DNA from: Mesorhizobium neociceri
GTDB lineage: Bacteria; Pseudomonadota; Alphaproteobacteria; Rhizobiales; Rhizobiaceae
Assembly (NCBI RefSeq): GCF_013520985.1
Contig: NZ_JACDTY010000008.1
Span: 186,001-250,000 of the forward strand
Direction: 5' to 3'
DNA: 64,000 bases
How positions within the stretch are numbered: the stretch's first letter is position 1; each line of letters opens with the position of its first letter. Position numbers and translations under genes: made by a program. This document shows, piece after piece, positions 18,664 to 26,914 of this stretch. The notes under the pieces are model-generated. The model saw only the letters and a program-made list of their open reading frames with translations, was not told where the DNA came from and did not search any database.

Positions 18664-20154
18664 ATGACTTTGAGACCGTTGATCGCCTTCGCCAAATTTG
18701 CCGCGCCCAAAAAGGGCAGCGTCTTCGTGCTGGCGGCCGACGATGGCGGTCTTGGCGAACCGGCAAAGGCCTGCGACCCGGCCGGAACGCTGGCGCGGGC
18801 GTTTCCCGTGGCGGATTTTTCCGGAAAATTCGCCAGCGTCATCGAAGTGCTGGCGCCGCAGGGGACATCGCTCGACAGGCTACTGGCGGTCGGCACTGGC
18901 AAGGTTGCCGGCCTCGATGACTTTGCCTGGCTGAAGCTTGGCGGCACCATTGCCGCGTCACTGCGCAAGGCGACCGAAGTGGCCGTCATTCTCGATGTGC
19001 CGGGCGCAAAAATTGGCGGCAGGCAAGCGGCGAACCTTGCCGCCGGCATCATTCTGCGCAGCTACTCCTTCGACAAATACAAAACCAGGAAGGACAAGGA
19101 AGACGCCGAGCCGAAGAAGCCGATCAAGGTGACCATCCACACCGCAGATCCGGCCGCCGCGAAAAAGGCCTTCGCCGACGAAGTGGCGGTCATCGACGGC
19201 GTGCTTCTCGCGCGCGACCTGGTCAACGAACCCGCCAATGCGCTCGGCCCGGTCGAATTCGCAGCCCGCGCCAAGGAACTGGAAGCGCTCGGCGTCGAAG
19301 TCGAGATCCTCACCGAGAAGGAAATGAAGAAGCTCGGCATGGGCTCGCTGCTCGGTGTTGCGCAAGGCTCGCCGCGCGGCGCCCGCATGGCCGTCATGCA
19401 ATGGAAGGGCGGCAAGGCCAAGGATGCACCGGTCGCCTTCGTTGGTAAGGGCGTCACCTTCGACACCGGCGGCAATTCCATGAAGCCGGCTTCCGGCATG
19501 GAAGATATGAAGGGCGACATGGGCGGTGCCGCGGCCGTCATTGGGCTGATCCAGGCGCTGGCCGCGCGCAAGGCGAAAGCCAATGTCGTTGGCATCATCG
19601 GGCTGGTGGAAAATGCCGTCGACGGCCATGCCCAGCGCCCCGGCGACATTGTCACCTCGATGTCGGGCCAAACCATCGAAGTGCTCAACACCGATGCCGA
19701 AGGCCGCCTCGTGCTGGCCGATGCGCTGTGGTACTGCAACGACCGCTTCCAGCCGAAATTCATGGTCAATCTGGCGACGCTGACCGGCGCCATCATGGTC
19801 GCGCTCGGCCAGCACTATGCCGGCCTGTTCGCCAACAATGACGAACTCTCGGACAGGTTGACGGCGGCCGGCCAGGCGACGCAGGAGCGGCTGTGGCGCA
19901 TGCCGCTCGGCGCCGAATACGACAAGCTGATCGATTCCAAGAACGCCGACATGAAGAACATTGGCGGTCGCTATGGCGGCGCCATCATCGCAGCGCAGTT
20001 CCTGCAGCGCTTTGTCAAGGAAACACCCTGGGCGCATCTCGACATCGCCGGCACCGCGATGGGCTCGCCGCCGAGCGAGATCAACCAGTCTTGGGGCTCG
20101 GGCTTCGGCGTCAGGCTGCTCGACCGCCTGGTGCGCGACAATTACGAGGGATAG
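18664..20154 (+). CDS. pepA: leucyl aminopeptidase (M17)
   Basis: 496 residues. A cytosolic zinc/manganese aminopeptidase removing N-terminal residues from peptides. The catalytic domain shows VAFVGKGVTFDTGG with the metal-binding Lys and Asp, EDMKGDMGGAAAVIG, and the family signature NTDAEGRLVL (342-351). The N-terminal macro-like domain covers ~1-165. In several bacteria the protein also binds DNA, but nothing here shows that. holC follows eight bases later. Confidence 0.96.
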   Translation: MTLRPLIAFAKFAAPKKGSVFVLAADDGGLGEPAKACDPAGTLARAFPVADFSGKFASVIEVLAPQGTSLDRLLAVGTGKVAGLDDFAWLKLGGTIAASLRKATEVAVILDVPGAKIGGRQAANLAAGIILRSYSFDKYKTRKDKEDAEPKKPIKVTIHTADPAAAKKAFADEVAVIDGVLLARDLVNEPANALGPVEFAARAKELEALGVEVEILTEKEMKKLGMGSLLGVAQGSPRGARMAVMQWKGGKAKDAPVAFVGKGVTFDTGGNSMKPASGMEDMKGDMGGAAAVIGLIQALAARKAKANVVGIIGLVENAVDGHAQRPGDIVTSMSGQTIEVLNTDAEGRLVLADALWYCNDRFQPKFMVNLATLTGAIMVALGQHYAGLFANNDELSDRLTAAGQATQERLWRMPLGAEYDKLIDSKNADMKNIGGRYGGAIIAAQFLQRFVKETPWAHLDIAGTAMGSPPSEINQSWGSGFGVRLLDRLVRDNYEG

Positions 20155-20161
20155 GGCTGAT

Positions 20162-20611
20162 ATGGCCGATGTCCTGTTCTACCACCTGACCGAATCGACG
20201 CTGGAGGATGCGCTGCCCGGCCTGCTCGAGCGCAGTGTCGATCGCGGCTGGCGCGCCGTGGTGCAGACCGGAAGCGAGGAAAGGCGTGACGCGCTCGACC
20301 AGCATCTGTGGACATTCAGGGACGATTCCTTCCTGGCGCACGCGACCGACCGCGAAGCCTATCCCGCCGAGCAGCCGATCCTGTTGACCACAAGCGACGT
20401 CAATCCCAACCAGGCGCAGATACGCTTCCTCGTCGACGGCGCAGCACCCGCCGATCTCGCCGGCTACGAACGTGCAGTGTTCCTGTTCGACGGCCATGAC
20501 GCAGCCCAGGTCGAAGGGGCTCGGACGCATTGGAAGACATTGAAAGAGGCCGGCCACGCCGTGACCTATTGGCAGCAGACGCCCGACCGGCGCTGGGAGC
20601 GCAAGGCTTAA
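20162..20611 (+). CDS. holC: DNA polymerase III chi subunit
   Basis: 149 residues starting MADVLFYHLTESTLEDALP, close to the length of E. coli HolC (147). It shows the family pattern of an N-terminal FYHL strand, ERSVDRGWRAVVQTGSEER and the conserved LDQHLWTFRDDSFLAH segment. Chi links the clamp loader to single-strand-binding protein. The gene directly follows pepA, as in many alphaproteobacteria, and is the last clearly housekeeping gene before the atypical cluster. Confidence 0.95.
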   Translation: MADVLFYHLTESTLEDALPGLLERSVDRGWRAVVQTGSEERRDALDQHLWTFRDDSFLAHATDREAYPAEQPILLTTSDVNPNQAQIRFLVDGAAPADLAGYERAVFLFDGHDAAQVEGARTHWKTLKEAGHAVTYWQQTPDRRWERKA

Positions 20612-20705
20612 ATGCTTTGCCGGCGCGTCTTGAAAACGACGCTGTTATGTCAGAACGATCCGATCTAAGGATTGCGAAAAGCGCGACTCACGCGGCGGGC
20701 TGAGA

Positions 20706-21695
20706 ATGCGGGTCAAGATCATCGGAACCGGCCGAGCCGTGCCGGCTCAATGCGTGACGTCACGTTCTCTCGATGCGCGGCTTGGGCTTGATGATGGCCA
20801 TCTCGAAGCTGCCACCGGCGTTATCGAACGCTATGTCTGCGAGGCCGAGTCGCAGGTCGACCTGGCCTGCGCGGCGGCGCGCCTCGCGCTTGCCGACGCC
20901 GGGCTCGAGCCTATCGGCATCGATCTCGTCATCGGCGGTTGCGGCGTGCCTTACCAGCCGCTGCCGTCGACCGCGCCGCTGGTCATGCAGCGCCTCGGCC
21001 TGGCGGATGGATCGGCCGCCGCCTTCGACGTCAACAGCACCTGCCTCGGCTTCCTCACCGCCTTCGAGACCGCATCGCGGCTGATCGAGGCCGGGCAATG
21101 CCGCACCGCGCTGGTGTTTTCTTCCGAGATCGCCTCGCGCGCTCTGCCGTGGCAGGACCAACCGGAAATCGCGGCCCTGTTCGGCGATGGCGCGGCGGCA
21201 GCGATCCTGCAGCAGGCAGCGCCCGGAGAGGGCAGGGTAGCGGCCAATCTGATGCGCACCTACCCTTCCGCCTACGACGCCTGCAGCATCGGCTCCGGCG
21301 GCACGCGTTTCGACTTTCATCGCCAGCCGGAGGAATTCGCCCGCCACAGCCTGTTCCACATGGATGGTAAGGAGTTGTTTCGCGTGACGTCACGCCATTT
21401 CAACGGCTTTGTGGCGGAGTTGCTCGATCGCGCCGGCTGGCAGCGCGACGATGTCGACCTCGTCGTGCCGCACCAGGCAAGCCCGTTCGCGCTCGCCCAC
21501 ATGACGCGTCAGACCGGTTTTGCCACGGAAAAGCTGATCGACATCGCCGCCCGCCACGGCAACCAGATCGCCGCTTCCATTCCGTTTGCCCTTGATGTCG
21601 CGCGCCGCGAACGGCGCATCGCGCAGGGCACCAAGGTGCTGTTCCTCGGCACCTCCGCCGGCGTGTCGTTCGGCGGCATGGCGCTGGAAGCTTGA
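20706..21695 (+). CDS. 3-oxoacyl-ACP synthase III-like ketosynthase (cluster gene 1)
   Basis: 329 residues with an intact FabH-type triad: Cys113 in DVNSTCLGFL, His256 in VVPHQAS and Asn286 in RHGNQIAASIP. The C-terminal FLGTSAGVSFGGMALE is typical of the family. KAS III-like enzymes make the first carbon-carbon bond on an acyl-CoA or acyl-ACP. The genome's housekeeping fatty-acid genes are elsewhere (fabD-fabF here), and this gene is fused by overlap to five others, so a specialised role is more likely than primary metabolism. Pairing with an OleD-like gene suggests comparison with OleA, but the OleA Glu cannot be placed by eye. It starts a six-gene unit. Confidence 0.88.
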   Translation: MRVKIIGTGRAVPAQCVTSRSLDARLGLDDGHLEAATGVIERYVCEAESQVDLACAAARLALADAGLEPIGIDLVIGGCGVPYQPLPSTAPLVMQRLGLADGSAAAFDVNSTCLGFLTAFETASRLIEAGQCRTALVFSSEIASRALPWQDQPEIAALFGDGAAAAILQQAAPGEGRVAANLMRTYPSAYDACSIGSGGTRFDFHRQPEEFARHSLFHMDGKELFRVTSRHFNGFVAELLDRAGWQRDDVDLVVPHQASPFALAHMTRQTGFATEKLIDIAARHGNQIAASIPFALDVARRERRIAQGTKVLFLGTSAGVSFGGMALEA

Positions 21696-22690
21696 CCGTG
21701 GCGCGCGTGCTCGTCACCGGCGCCAGCGGTTTTCTCGGCGCCCATGTCCTGACGCGGTTGGCGGCATTGGCCACACCGGCGCTTGGCGTTGGTCGCGACG
21801 CCAAACGTTGCGCGGCGCTCGAAGCCAATGGCCATAAGGTTGTTCGCCTCGATTTGTCTCAACCGTTCGATAGGTCAGCCGATCGCGCGCTCAACGGCGT
21901 CGATGCGATCATCCATTGCGCGGCCCTCTCGGCGCCCTTCGGCAGGTTGGCGGATTTCGAGGCAGCCAATGTCGTGGCAACCCGCAACCTTGTCGATTTC
22001 GCACGTCGGCAAGGCGTGCGCCGCTTCGTCCATATCTCCAGCCCGACAGTCTGTTTTGCCTATCGCGACCAGCTCGGCGTCAGCGAAGATGCTGGCCTGC
22101 CTCCGCCGGTCAACCACTATGCCCGCACCAAGCGGCAGGCCGAGGAGATCGTGCTGGCGGCGCCTGAAACCGGCCCGGTGGTGCTGCGTCCGCGCGGCAT
22201 CTATGGCGTCTGCGACCGCACCCTGCTGCCGCGCCTGCTGCAGGTGGCGCGGCAGCGCCCGCTGCCGCTGTTTCGCGACGGCAAGGCGCGCATCGATCTC
22301 ACTCATATCGATGACGTGGTCGATGCCGTGCTTGCTGCCCTGTCAGCTGGCAGCACCGCCGAGGGGCAGATCTTCAACGTCTCCGGTGGCGAAGTGGTGC
22401 CGGTGCGCCGCATTGCCGAGGCGGCCTGCGCCCGTGCCGGTGTGCAGCCGCGCTGGCGGAAAATGCCGCTTTTGCCCGCGATGCTGGCGGCCGGGTTGGC
22501 CGAGACGGTGGCTGAGCTTCTGCCCGGCCGGCCTGAACCGCCGGTGACGCGCTACGGTCTTGGCCTGTTCGCCTATGCGCAAAGCCTCGACATTACCAAG
22601 GCTGGCCGCATCCTCGGCTGGGCGCCGAAAGTGTCGTTCGAGGAAGGGCTCGATCGCACATTCGGCAAGGCGATGGAGGGAGCGGCGTGA
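21692..22690 (+). CDS. OleD-like NAD(P)-dependent epimerase/dehydrogenase (cluster gene 2)
   Basis: About 332 residues, extended SDR. Cofactor motif TGASGFLGAHV at the N-terminus; catalytic Ser in VHISSPTVCF and Tyr/Lys in HYARTKRQAEE. The stretch VVLRPRGIYGVCDRTLLPRL resembles the 3beta-HSD/OleD branch, whose members reduce or oxidise beta-keto/beta-hydroxy groups. A plausible role is reducing the beta-keto product of the ketosynthase. The start may be TTG at 21692, overlapping the upstream stop (TTGA), or GTG at 21698. Confidence 0.85.
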   Translation: MTVARVLVTGASGFLGAHVLTRLAALATPALGVGRDAKRCAALEANGHKVVRLDLSQPFDRSADRALNGVDAIIHCAALSAPFGRLADFEAANVVATRNLVDFARRQGVRRFVHISSPTVCFAYRDQLGVSEDAGLPPPVNHYARTKRQAEEIVLAAPETGPVVLRPRGIYGVCDRTLLPRLLQVARQRPLPLFRDGKARIDLTHIDDVVDAVLAALSAGSTAEGQIFNVSGGEVVPVRRIAEAACARAGVQPRWRKMPLLPAMLAAGLAETVAELLPGRPEPPVTRYGLGLFAYAQSLDITKAGRILGWAPKVSFEEGLDRTFGKAMEGAA

Positions 22691-23511
22691 AGATCGTCTT
22701 CGCCAACAGTGCCTCTGTCAGCGCGGCCGAACGCCTGATCCTGCGCGGCGGCAGTTGGACGAAGGTCAGGCTGCGTGTCCGCTACGGGCTGATCCTGCAT
22801 CCGCAAACCGGACCCGTGCTGATCGACACCGGCTATACGCCGCACGTGACTCAAGGCAGCGAGCGCAGCACGGCGCTGCGTCTCTACAGTGCGATCCTTC
22901 GGCCCGAACTCAACGAGGCCGAGCAGCCGCAGCCGGTGCTCGCGCGTTTCGGCCTGTCGCCGGAAGATGTTCGCACCGCCATCGTCACTCATTTCCATGC
23001 CGACCACATGTCCGGCTTGTCTCTGTTTCCCAACGCCCGCTTCATCGCCAACGACGCTGCCTGGGCGCGGGCAAAGGCCAAGACGGCGTGGCAGAATCTG
23101 CGCCATGGCGTGTTCAAGGAACTGTTCCCGCATGGCTTCGAGACCCGGCTCGACGGGCTGTCGTCGAAGCAGCAAATTGAGTCTCGTGGTGATGTGCCCG
23201 GTGGCGCTGATCTGTTCGGCGACGGCAGCGTTGTCGCCGTCGATCTGCCCGGCCATGCCGATGGCCAGTTCGGCCTGTTGTTCCCCAACATGGATCGGCC
23301 GCTGCTCTATGCCGTTGATGCGCAATGGCTGATCGCAGCCCTGGTCGAAAACCGGACGCCCGGTCTGCCGGCGACCCTGCTGGCAGAGGATGCCGCCGCG
23401 CTCGAGCCGACGAGCGCGATGCTGCGCCGGTTTCTGGCGACCGGCGGCGAGGTCGTGCTTTGCCACGATCCGGCGGCGACGGCCCACGATCTCTCTGGAG
23501 AAAGCGCGTGA
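22687..23511 (+). CDS. metallo-beta-lactamase-fold hydrolase, lactonase-like (cluster gene 3)
   Basis: 274 residues. The dinuclear metal site is complete: HFHADH with His102, His104, Asp106 and His107, then His190 in LPGHADGQ, Asp211 in YAVDAQW and His260 near the C-terminus. The overall layout is that of N-acyl-homoserine-lactone lactonases and related hydrolases. In this cluster it could open a lactone or release a thioester; quorum quenching cannot be excluded. GTG start overlapping the upstream TGA (GTGA). Confidence 0.88.
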   Translation: MKIVFANSASVSAAERLILRGGSWTKVRLRVRYGLILHPQTGPVLIDTGYTPHVTQGSERSTALRLYSAILRPELNEAEQPQPVLARFGLSPEDVRTAIVTHFHADHMSGLSLFPNARFIANDAAWARAKAKTAWQNLRHGVFKELFPHGFETRLDGLSSKQQIESRGDVPGGADLFGDGSVVAVDLPGHADGQFGLLFPNMDRPLLYAVDAQWLIAALVENRTPGLPATLLAEDAAALEPTSAMLRRFLATGGEVVLCHDPAATAHDLSGESA

Positions 23512-24764
23512 ACGGACCGGCCGAGGCGATCGGCTCGTTTGTGTTGACACAATGGCTGTCGCGCAAGAGCCGCAAGAACTTCGAGGGCTGGCAAGCCAGA
23601 GCCTTGCGCCGCTTTCTCGACCGCGACCTGCCGCGTGCCCCGTTCTATGGCAAGGCGCCGCGCCATCTCGGTGATCTGCCGGTGACCGACAAGGCGACGG
23701 TGATGGGCAATTTCGACCACTTCAACATTCATGGCGTCTCGGCCGCTGAGGCCTGGAAGGCGCAGGCCGGCGATGGCCGCATCGGCGATCTGACGGTTGG
23801 CGCCAGCACCGGTACGTCGGGCAATCGCGGTCTGTTCGTCATTTCCGAGGCGGAGAAATACCGCTGGCTGGGCACGATCCTGGCCAAGGCCGTGCCCGAT
23901 CTGCTGTGGCGCCGGCGGCGCGTGGCGGTGATCCTGCCGCAAAACACCGGGCTCTACGACAGCGCCCGCAAATCGCGGCGCATCGACCTCGGCTTCTTCG
24001 ACCTGACGCGCGGGCCGGAGGACTGGCGCGCAGCGCTCGAAGATTTCGCGCCGACGGTGATCATCGCGCCGCCGAAGATCCTGCGGCATTTCGCGGCCGA
24101 GCACTTCCGGCTCAGGCCGCAGCGCGTCTTTTGCGCCGCCGAAACGCTCGACCCGGTCGACCGGCCGGTGATCGAGACATTCTTCGGCCGCCCGCTGGAC
24201 CAGATATACATGGCGACAGAAGGGCTGTTCGCCGTCACGTGCCGAAAGGGTGGGCTGCATCTGGCCGAGGATTCTGTGTTCTTCGAGTTCGAGCCGGCCG
24301 GCGATGGCCTGGTCATGCCGCTGGTCACCGCCTTTCGCCGCCAGACCCAGATCATGGCGCGCTACCGCATGAACGATCTGTTGCGGCTCTCCCAAACACC
24401 GTGCCGCTGCGGCTCGCCGCTGCGCACAGTGGATGAGATCGTCGGCCGCATGGACGATGCCTTCCGGCTCGCGTCGCCGCACGGGCAGATTCTTGTGACG
24501 CCCGACATCCTGCGCAATGCTGTGTTGAAGGTCGATCGGCGCATCGACGATTTCCGCCTGGTCCAGACCGCGCCCGATGCGATCGAACTCAGCCTGGCCC
24601 CCGGGCTTGCCGACGAAGCCGCTATCGCCGCGCATCAGGCCGTGCGCACGCTGCTGGCGGCGCGCCAGGCGACAGCGACGGTCAGTCTGGTGCGCAGAGA
24701 CCTGCCGCTGGAGACCGGCCGTAAACTACGCCGCGTCGAATGCCGGTTGGGAGCGGGGCCGTGA
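23508..24764 (+). CDS. PaaK/F390-synthetase-like adenylate-forming enzyme (cluster gene 4)
   Basis: 418 residues. The phosphate loop GASTGTSGNRG (98-108), the IYMATEG motif (233-239), YRMNDLL (286-292) and a small CRCGSP knuckle (299-304) identify the PaaK/F390-synthetase branch of the ANL superfamily. Such enzymes activate a carboxylate with ATP and usually pass it to a thiol. The acid is unknown; in olefin clusters an ANL enzyme (OleC) closes a beta-lactone, but this protein belongs to a different branch. GTG start overlapping the hydrolase stop; the open frame upstream lies inside that gene and is not used. Confidence 0.83.
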   Translation: MNGPAEAIGSFVLTQWLSRKSRKNFEGWQARALRRFLDRDLPRAPFYGKAPRHLGDLPVTDKATVMGNFDHFNIHGVSAAEAWKAQAGDGRIGDLTVGASTGTSGNRGLFVISEAEKYRWLGTILAKAVPDLLWRRRRVAVILPQNTGLYDSARKSRRIDLGFFDLTRGPEDWRAALEDFAPTVIIAPPKILRHFAAEHFRLRPQRVFCAAETLDPVDRPVIETFFGRPLDQIYMATEGLFAVTCRKGGLHLAEDSVFFEFEPAGDGLVMPLVTAFRRQTQIMARYRMNDLLRLSQTPCRCGSPLRTVDEIVGRMDDAFRLASPHGQILVTPDILRNAVLKVDRRIDDFRLVQTAPDAIELSLAPGLADEAAIAAHQAVRTLLAARQATATVSLVRRDLPLETGRKLRRVECRLGAGP

Positions 24765-25894
24765 ACCAGCCTGCCGCATTGCCGCGAGAGCAACTGGACC
24801 GGGTGGAGAACAGCCCGCACGATGTCGACGCTTTCGTGCGGCTTTTCAACGAGGTGCCGGTGCGCGACCTCGTCCGCAATCTGACGGTGGCGGTCGAGAC
24901 TTTCGAGAGCGCCGACCGCTGCTTTCCGCTGACGCTGAACGACAGAAGCGAAGCGCCGAATTGTTATATCTGCTGCCCGTCCAGCGCCTATATCGACTAC
25001 GCCATCGACGAGACCCGCAACTTCGTCTCCTCGCCCTTGCTTCAAAAGGCGATCCGGATGCTCATCGGCCTGTGCGCGCCGCTGGTCAGGGCCAGCGGCC
25101 TCGACCATCAGGTGCAGGTCAACAACTGGCTCTATTCGACCAATCCGGTCCCACTGCTCGACCGCAAGACGGTCGCTGCGATCCGCGACGATCTCACCGC
25201 GCGCTTTCCCGATCGGGCCATCGTCATCCGGTCGCTGAACGAGATCGCCGATCCCTCGACCATTGCGGCGCTGAAGGCGGAACGGTTTCGCCTGCTGGCG
25301 GCGCGGCAGATCTACATCTTCACTGAGCGCGGTTCGGCCATGACCAATGACATGAAGCGCGACCGCAAGCGGCTGCGCATGACACCCTTCGAGACGGTCG
25401 GCGATGCTGATTTCAGCGAGGCCGACTATGCGCGCTGCGAGGCGCTCTACCGAATGCTCTATCTCGACAAATACACGCCGCTCAACCCGCACTACACCGC
25501 CCGCTACATCAGCGAGATGCATCGTCGCGGCATTCTGCAACTGGCGGGCCTGCGTCGTCCCGGCGGCGACCTGGTCGCCGTCACCGCTTTGTCGAAGAAC
25601 GGCAGGACACTCACGCAGCCGATCGTCGGCTATGATACCGGCCTGCCGGTGAGCGAAGGCCTCTACCGCATGATGATGGCGCTGGCGCAGGACCATGCCA
25701 TGGCGCATGGCCTGTTCTTCAACATGAGCGCTGGCGCCGCCGCCTTCAAACGCTTACGAGGCGCCGTGGCGACAGTCGAATACAACGCCGTCTATGCCGG
25801 TCATCTGCCGCGCCGCCAACGCGTGGCGGTGCGGATCATGGAATTTGTGCTCGCGAGGATCGGTATTCCGTTGCTCAGGAGATTTGAACTTTGA
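24761..25894 (+). CDS. GNAT-like acyltransferase-fold protein of unknown substrate (cluster gene 5)
   Basis: 377 residues. The N-terminal half has an unusual Cys-rich stretch NCYICCPSSAYIDYA and no motif I recognise. The C-terminal half (~190-370) looks like a GNAT/FemAB-type acyltransferase: YLDKYTPLNPHYT, ILQLAGLRRPGGDLVAVTAL and a helix with GLYRMMMALAQDHA. It may attach an acyl group to an amine, which would suit the adenylating enzyme upstream, but the assignment is by pattern only. GTG start overlapping the upstream stop. The nearest safe label is hypothetical protein with GNAT-like fold. Confidence 0.7.
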   Translation: MNQPAALPREQLDRVENSPHDVDAFVRLFNEVPVRDLVRNLTVAVETFESADRCFPLTLNDRSEAPNCYICCPSSAYIDYAIDETRNFVSSPLLQKAIRMLIGLCAPLVRASGLDHQVQVNNWLYSTNPVPLLDRKTVAAIRDDLTARFPDRAIVIRSLNEIADPSTIAALKAERFRLLAARQIYIFTERGSAMTNDMKRDRKRLRMTPFETVGDADFSEADYARCEALYRMLYLDKYTPLNPHYTARYISEMHRRGILQLAGLRRPGGDLVAVTALSKNGRTLTQPIVGYDTGLPVSEGLYRMMMALAQDHAMAHGLFFNMSAGAAAFKRLRGAVATVEYNAVYAGHLPRRQRVAVRIMEFVLARIGIPLLRRFEL

Positions 25895-26895
25895 GCGAAG
25901 CCCGGCAGCAAAAAGACAAAGACTATTGGCAGGCGGTGGTGCGGTCTGCCGATATCGAAGCCAAGCCGAAACGCATCCTGTTCGATGGCGCGCCGCTGGT
26001 GCTGTTTCGCTCGGCGCAAGGCATCGCCGCCCTGTTCGACCGTTGCGCCCATCGGCTGGTCGAACTGTCGACCGGCAAGGTCATCGGCGGCGAGATCGAA
26101 TGCCCCTATCACGGCTGGCGCTACAATGGCGAGGGACGCTGCACAGCCATTCCCGGCCATGTCGGTGACATCCCGCACTATCGCGTCCGCCGCTACGCCG
26201 CCATGGAGCGCGACGGCGTCGTCTTCGTCTCGTCGGGCGCGCCTGCGGCCGAGCCCTATCTCCACTGCATGCAGGGCAAGGACGTCGTTGTGAAGCGCGT
26301 GCGCAGTTCGGCGCAATCGACGGTCCTCGACGCCGCCGAGAACATTTTAGACGCCACCCACACCCATTTCACCCATAAGGGCGTGTTGCGCGGCCTCACC
26401 GCAAAGCGCCATCTCGTGCGCGTCGAGGTGACCGGCGGCGAGGGCTGGGTCGAAAGCTGCTACACCGGCGAGGACCGCCAGCAAGGGCTGGTCAGCCGTC
26501 TCCTGGAAGGCGAGCGCGCCAGGACCATCGGCCGCTACCGCCATCCGGGCATCGTCGAACTCGAATATTGGGGCAAGGGCGGTCTGGCGCTGGCGACCAC
26601 CTTCCATTTGCGCCAAGCGGACGAGCGGACCGTCGAGGGCGTCGGCTGGCTCATCGGCCCGCGCCAGGGCCTGTTCGGCGAGCTCAAGGCGCTGGCCTTC
26701 CGGCCGCTCTTCGCCTTCGCGCTGCAGCAGGATCGCCGGGTGCTGAAATCGGCCAGCGACAATGCCCGCATCCCGCCGCAAGTGCTGTCGGCGATCGGCC
26801 CGCTGGATTTCCTGCGCCGCGACATTGCGGCGATCATGGATGGCAAGATGCCACCGGCGGCAGCTGAGCCGCGGGTGTACCAGATCGAGCTGTAA
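25891..26895 (+). CDS. Rieske non-heme iron oxygenase (cluster gene 6)
   Basis: 334 residues. The Rieske [2Fe-2S] site is Cys52-x-His54 (RCAHR) and Cys71-x2-His74 (CPYHGW). The mononuclear iron site follows the family pattern ENILDATHTHFTH with bridging Asp154 and ligands His157 and His162. Proteins of this type hydroxylate, demethylate or desaturate small molecules and need a separate reductase, which is not encoded nearby. TTG start overlapping the previous stop (TTGA). It ends the six-gene unit and converges on the ATP-grasp gene. Confidence 0.9.
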   Translation: MSEARQQKDKDYWQAVVRSADIEAKPKRILFDGAPLVLFRSAQGIAALFDRCAHRLVELSTGKVIGGEIECPYHGWRYNGEGRCTAIPGHVGDIPHYRVRRYAAMERDGVVFVSSGAPAAEPYLHCMQGKDVVVKRVRSSAQSTVLDAAENILDATHTHFTHKGVLRGLTAKRHLVRVEVTGGEGWVESCYTGEDRQQGLVSRLLEGERARTIGRYRHPGIVELEYWGKGGLALATTFHLRQADERTVEGVGWLIGPRQGLFGELKALAFRPLFAFALQQDRRVLKSASDNARIPPQVLSAIGPLDFLRRDIAAIMDGKMPPAAAEPRVYQIEL

Positions 26896-26914
26896 GAAAA
26901 CTGCGAGATCTCTT

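Noticed and set aside
22687..23511. Simple quorum-quenching lactonase gene
   Set aside because: Overlapping starts and the neighbours put it in a biosynthetic unit; a lactonase role remains possible but is not required.
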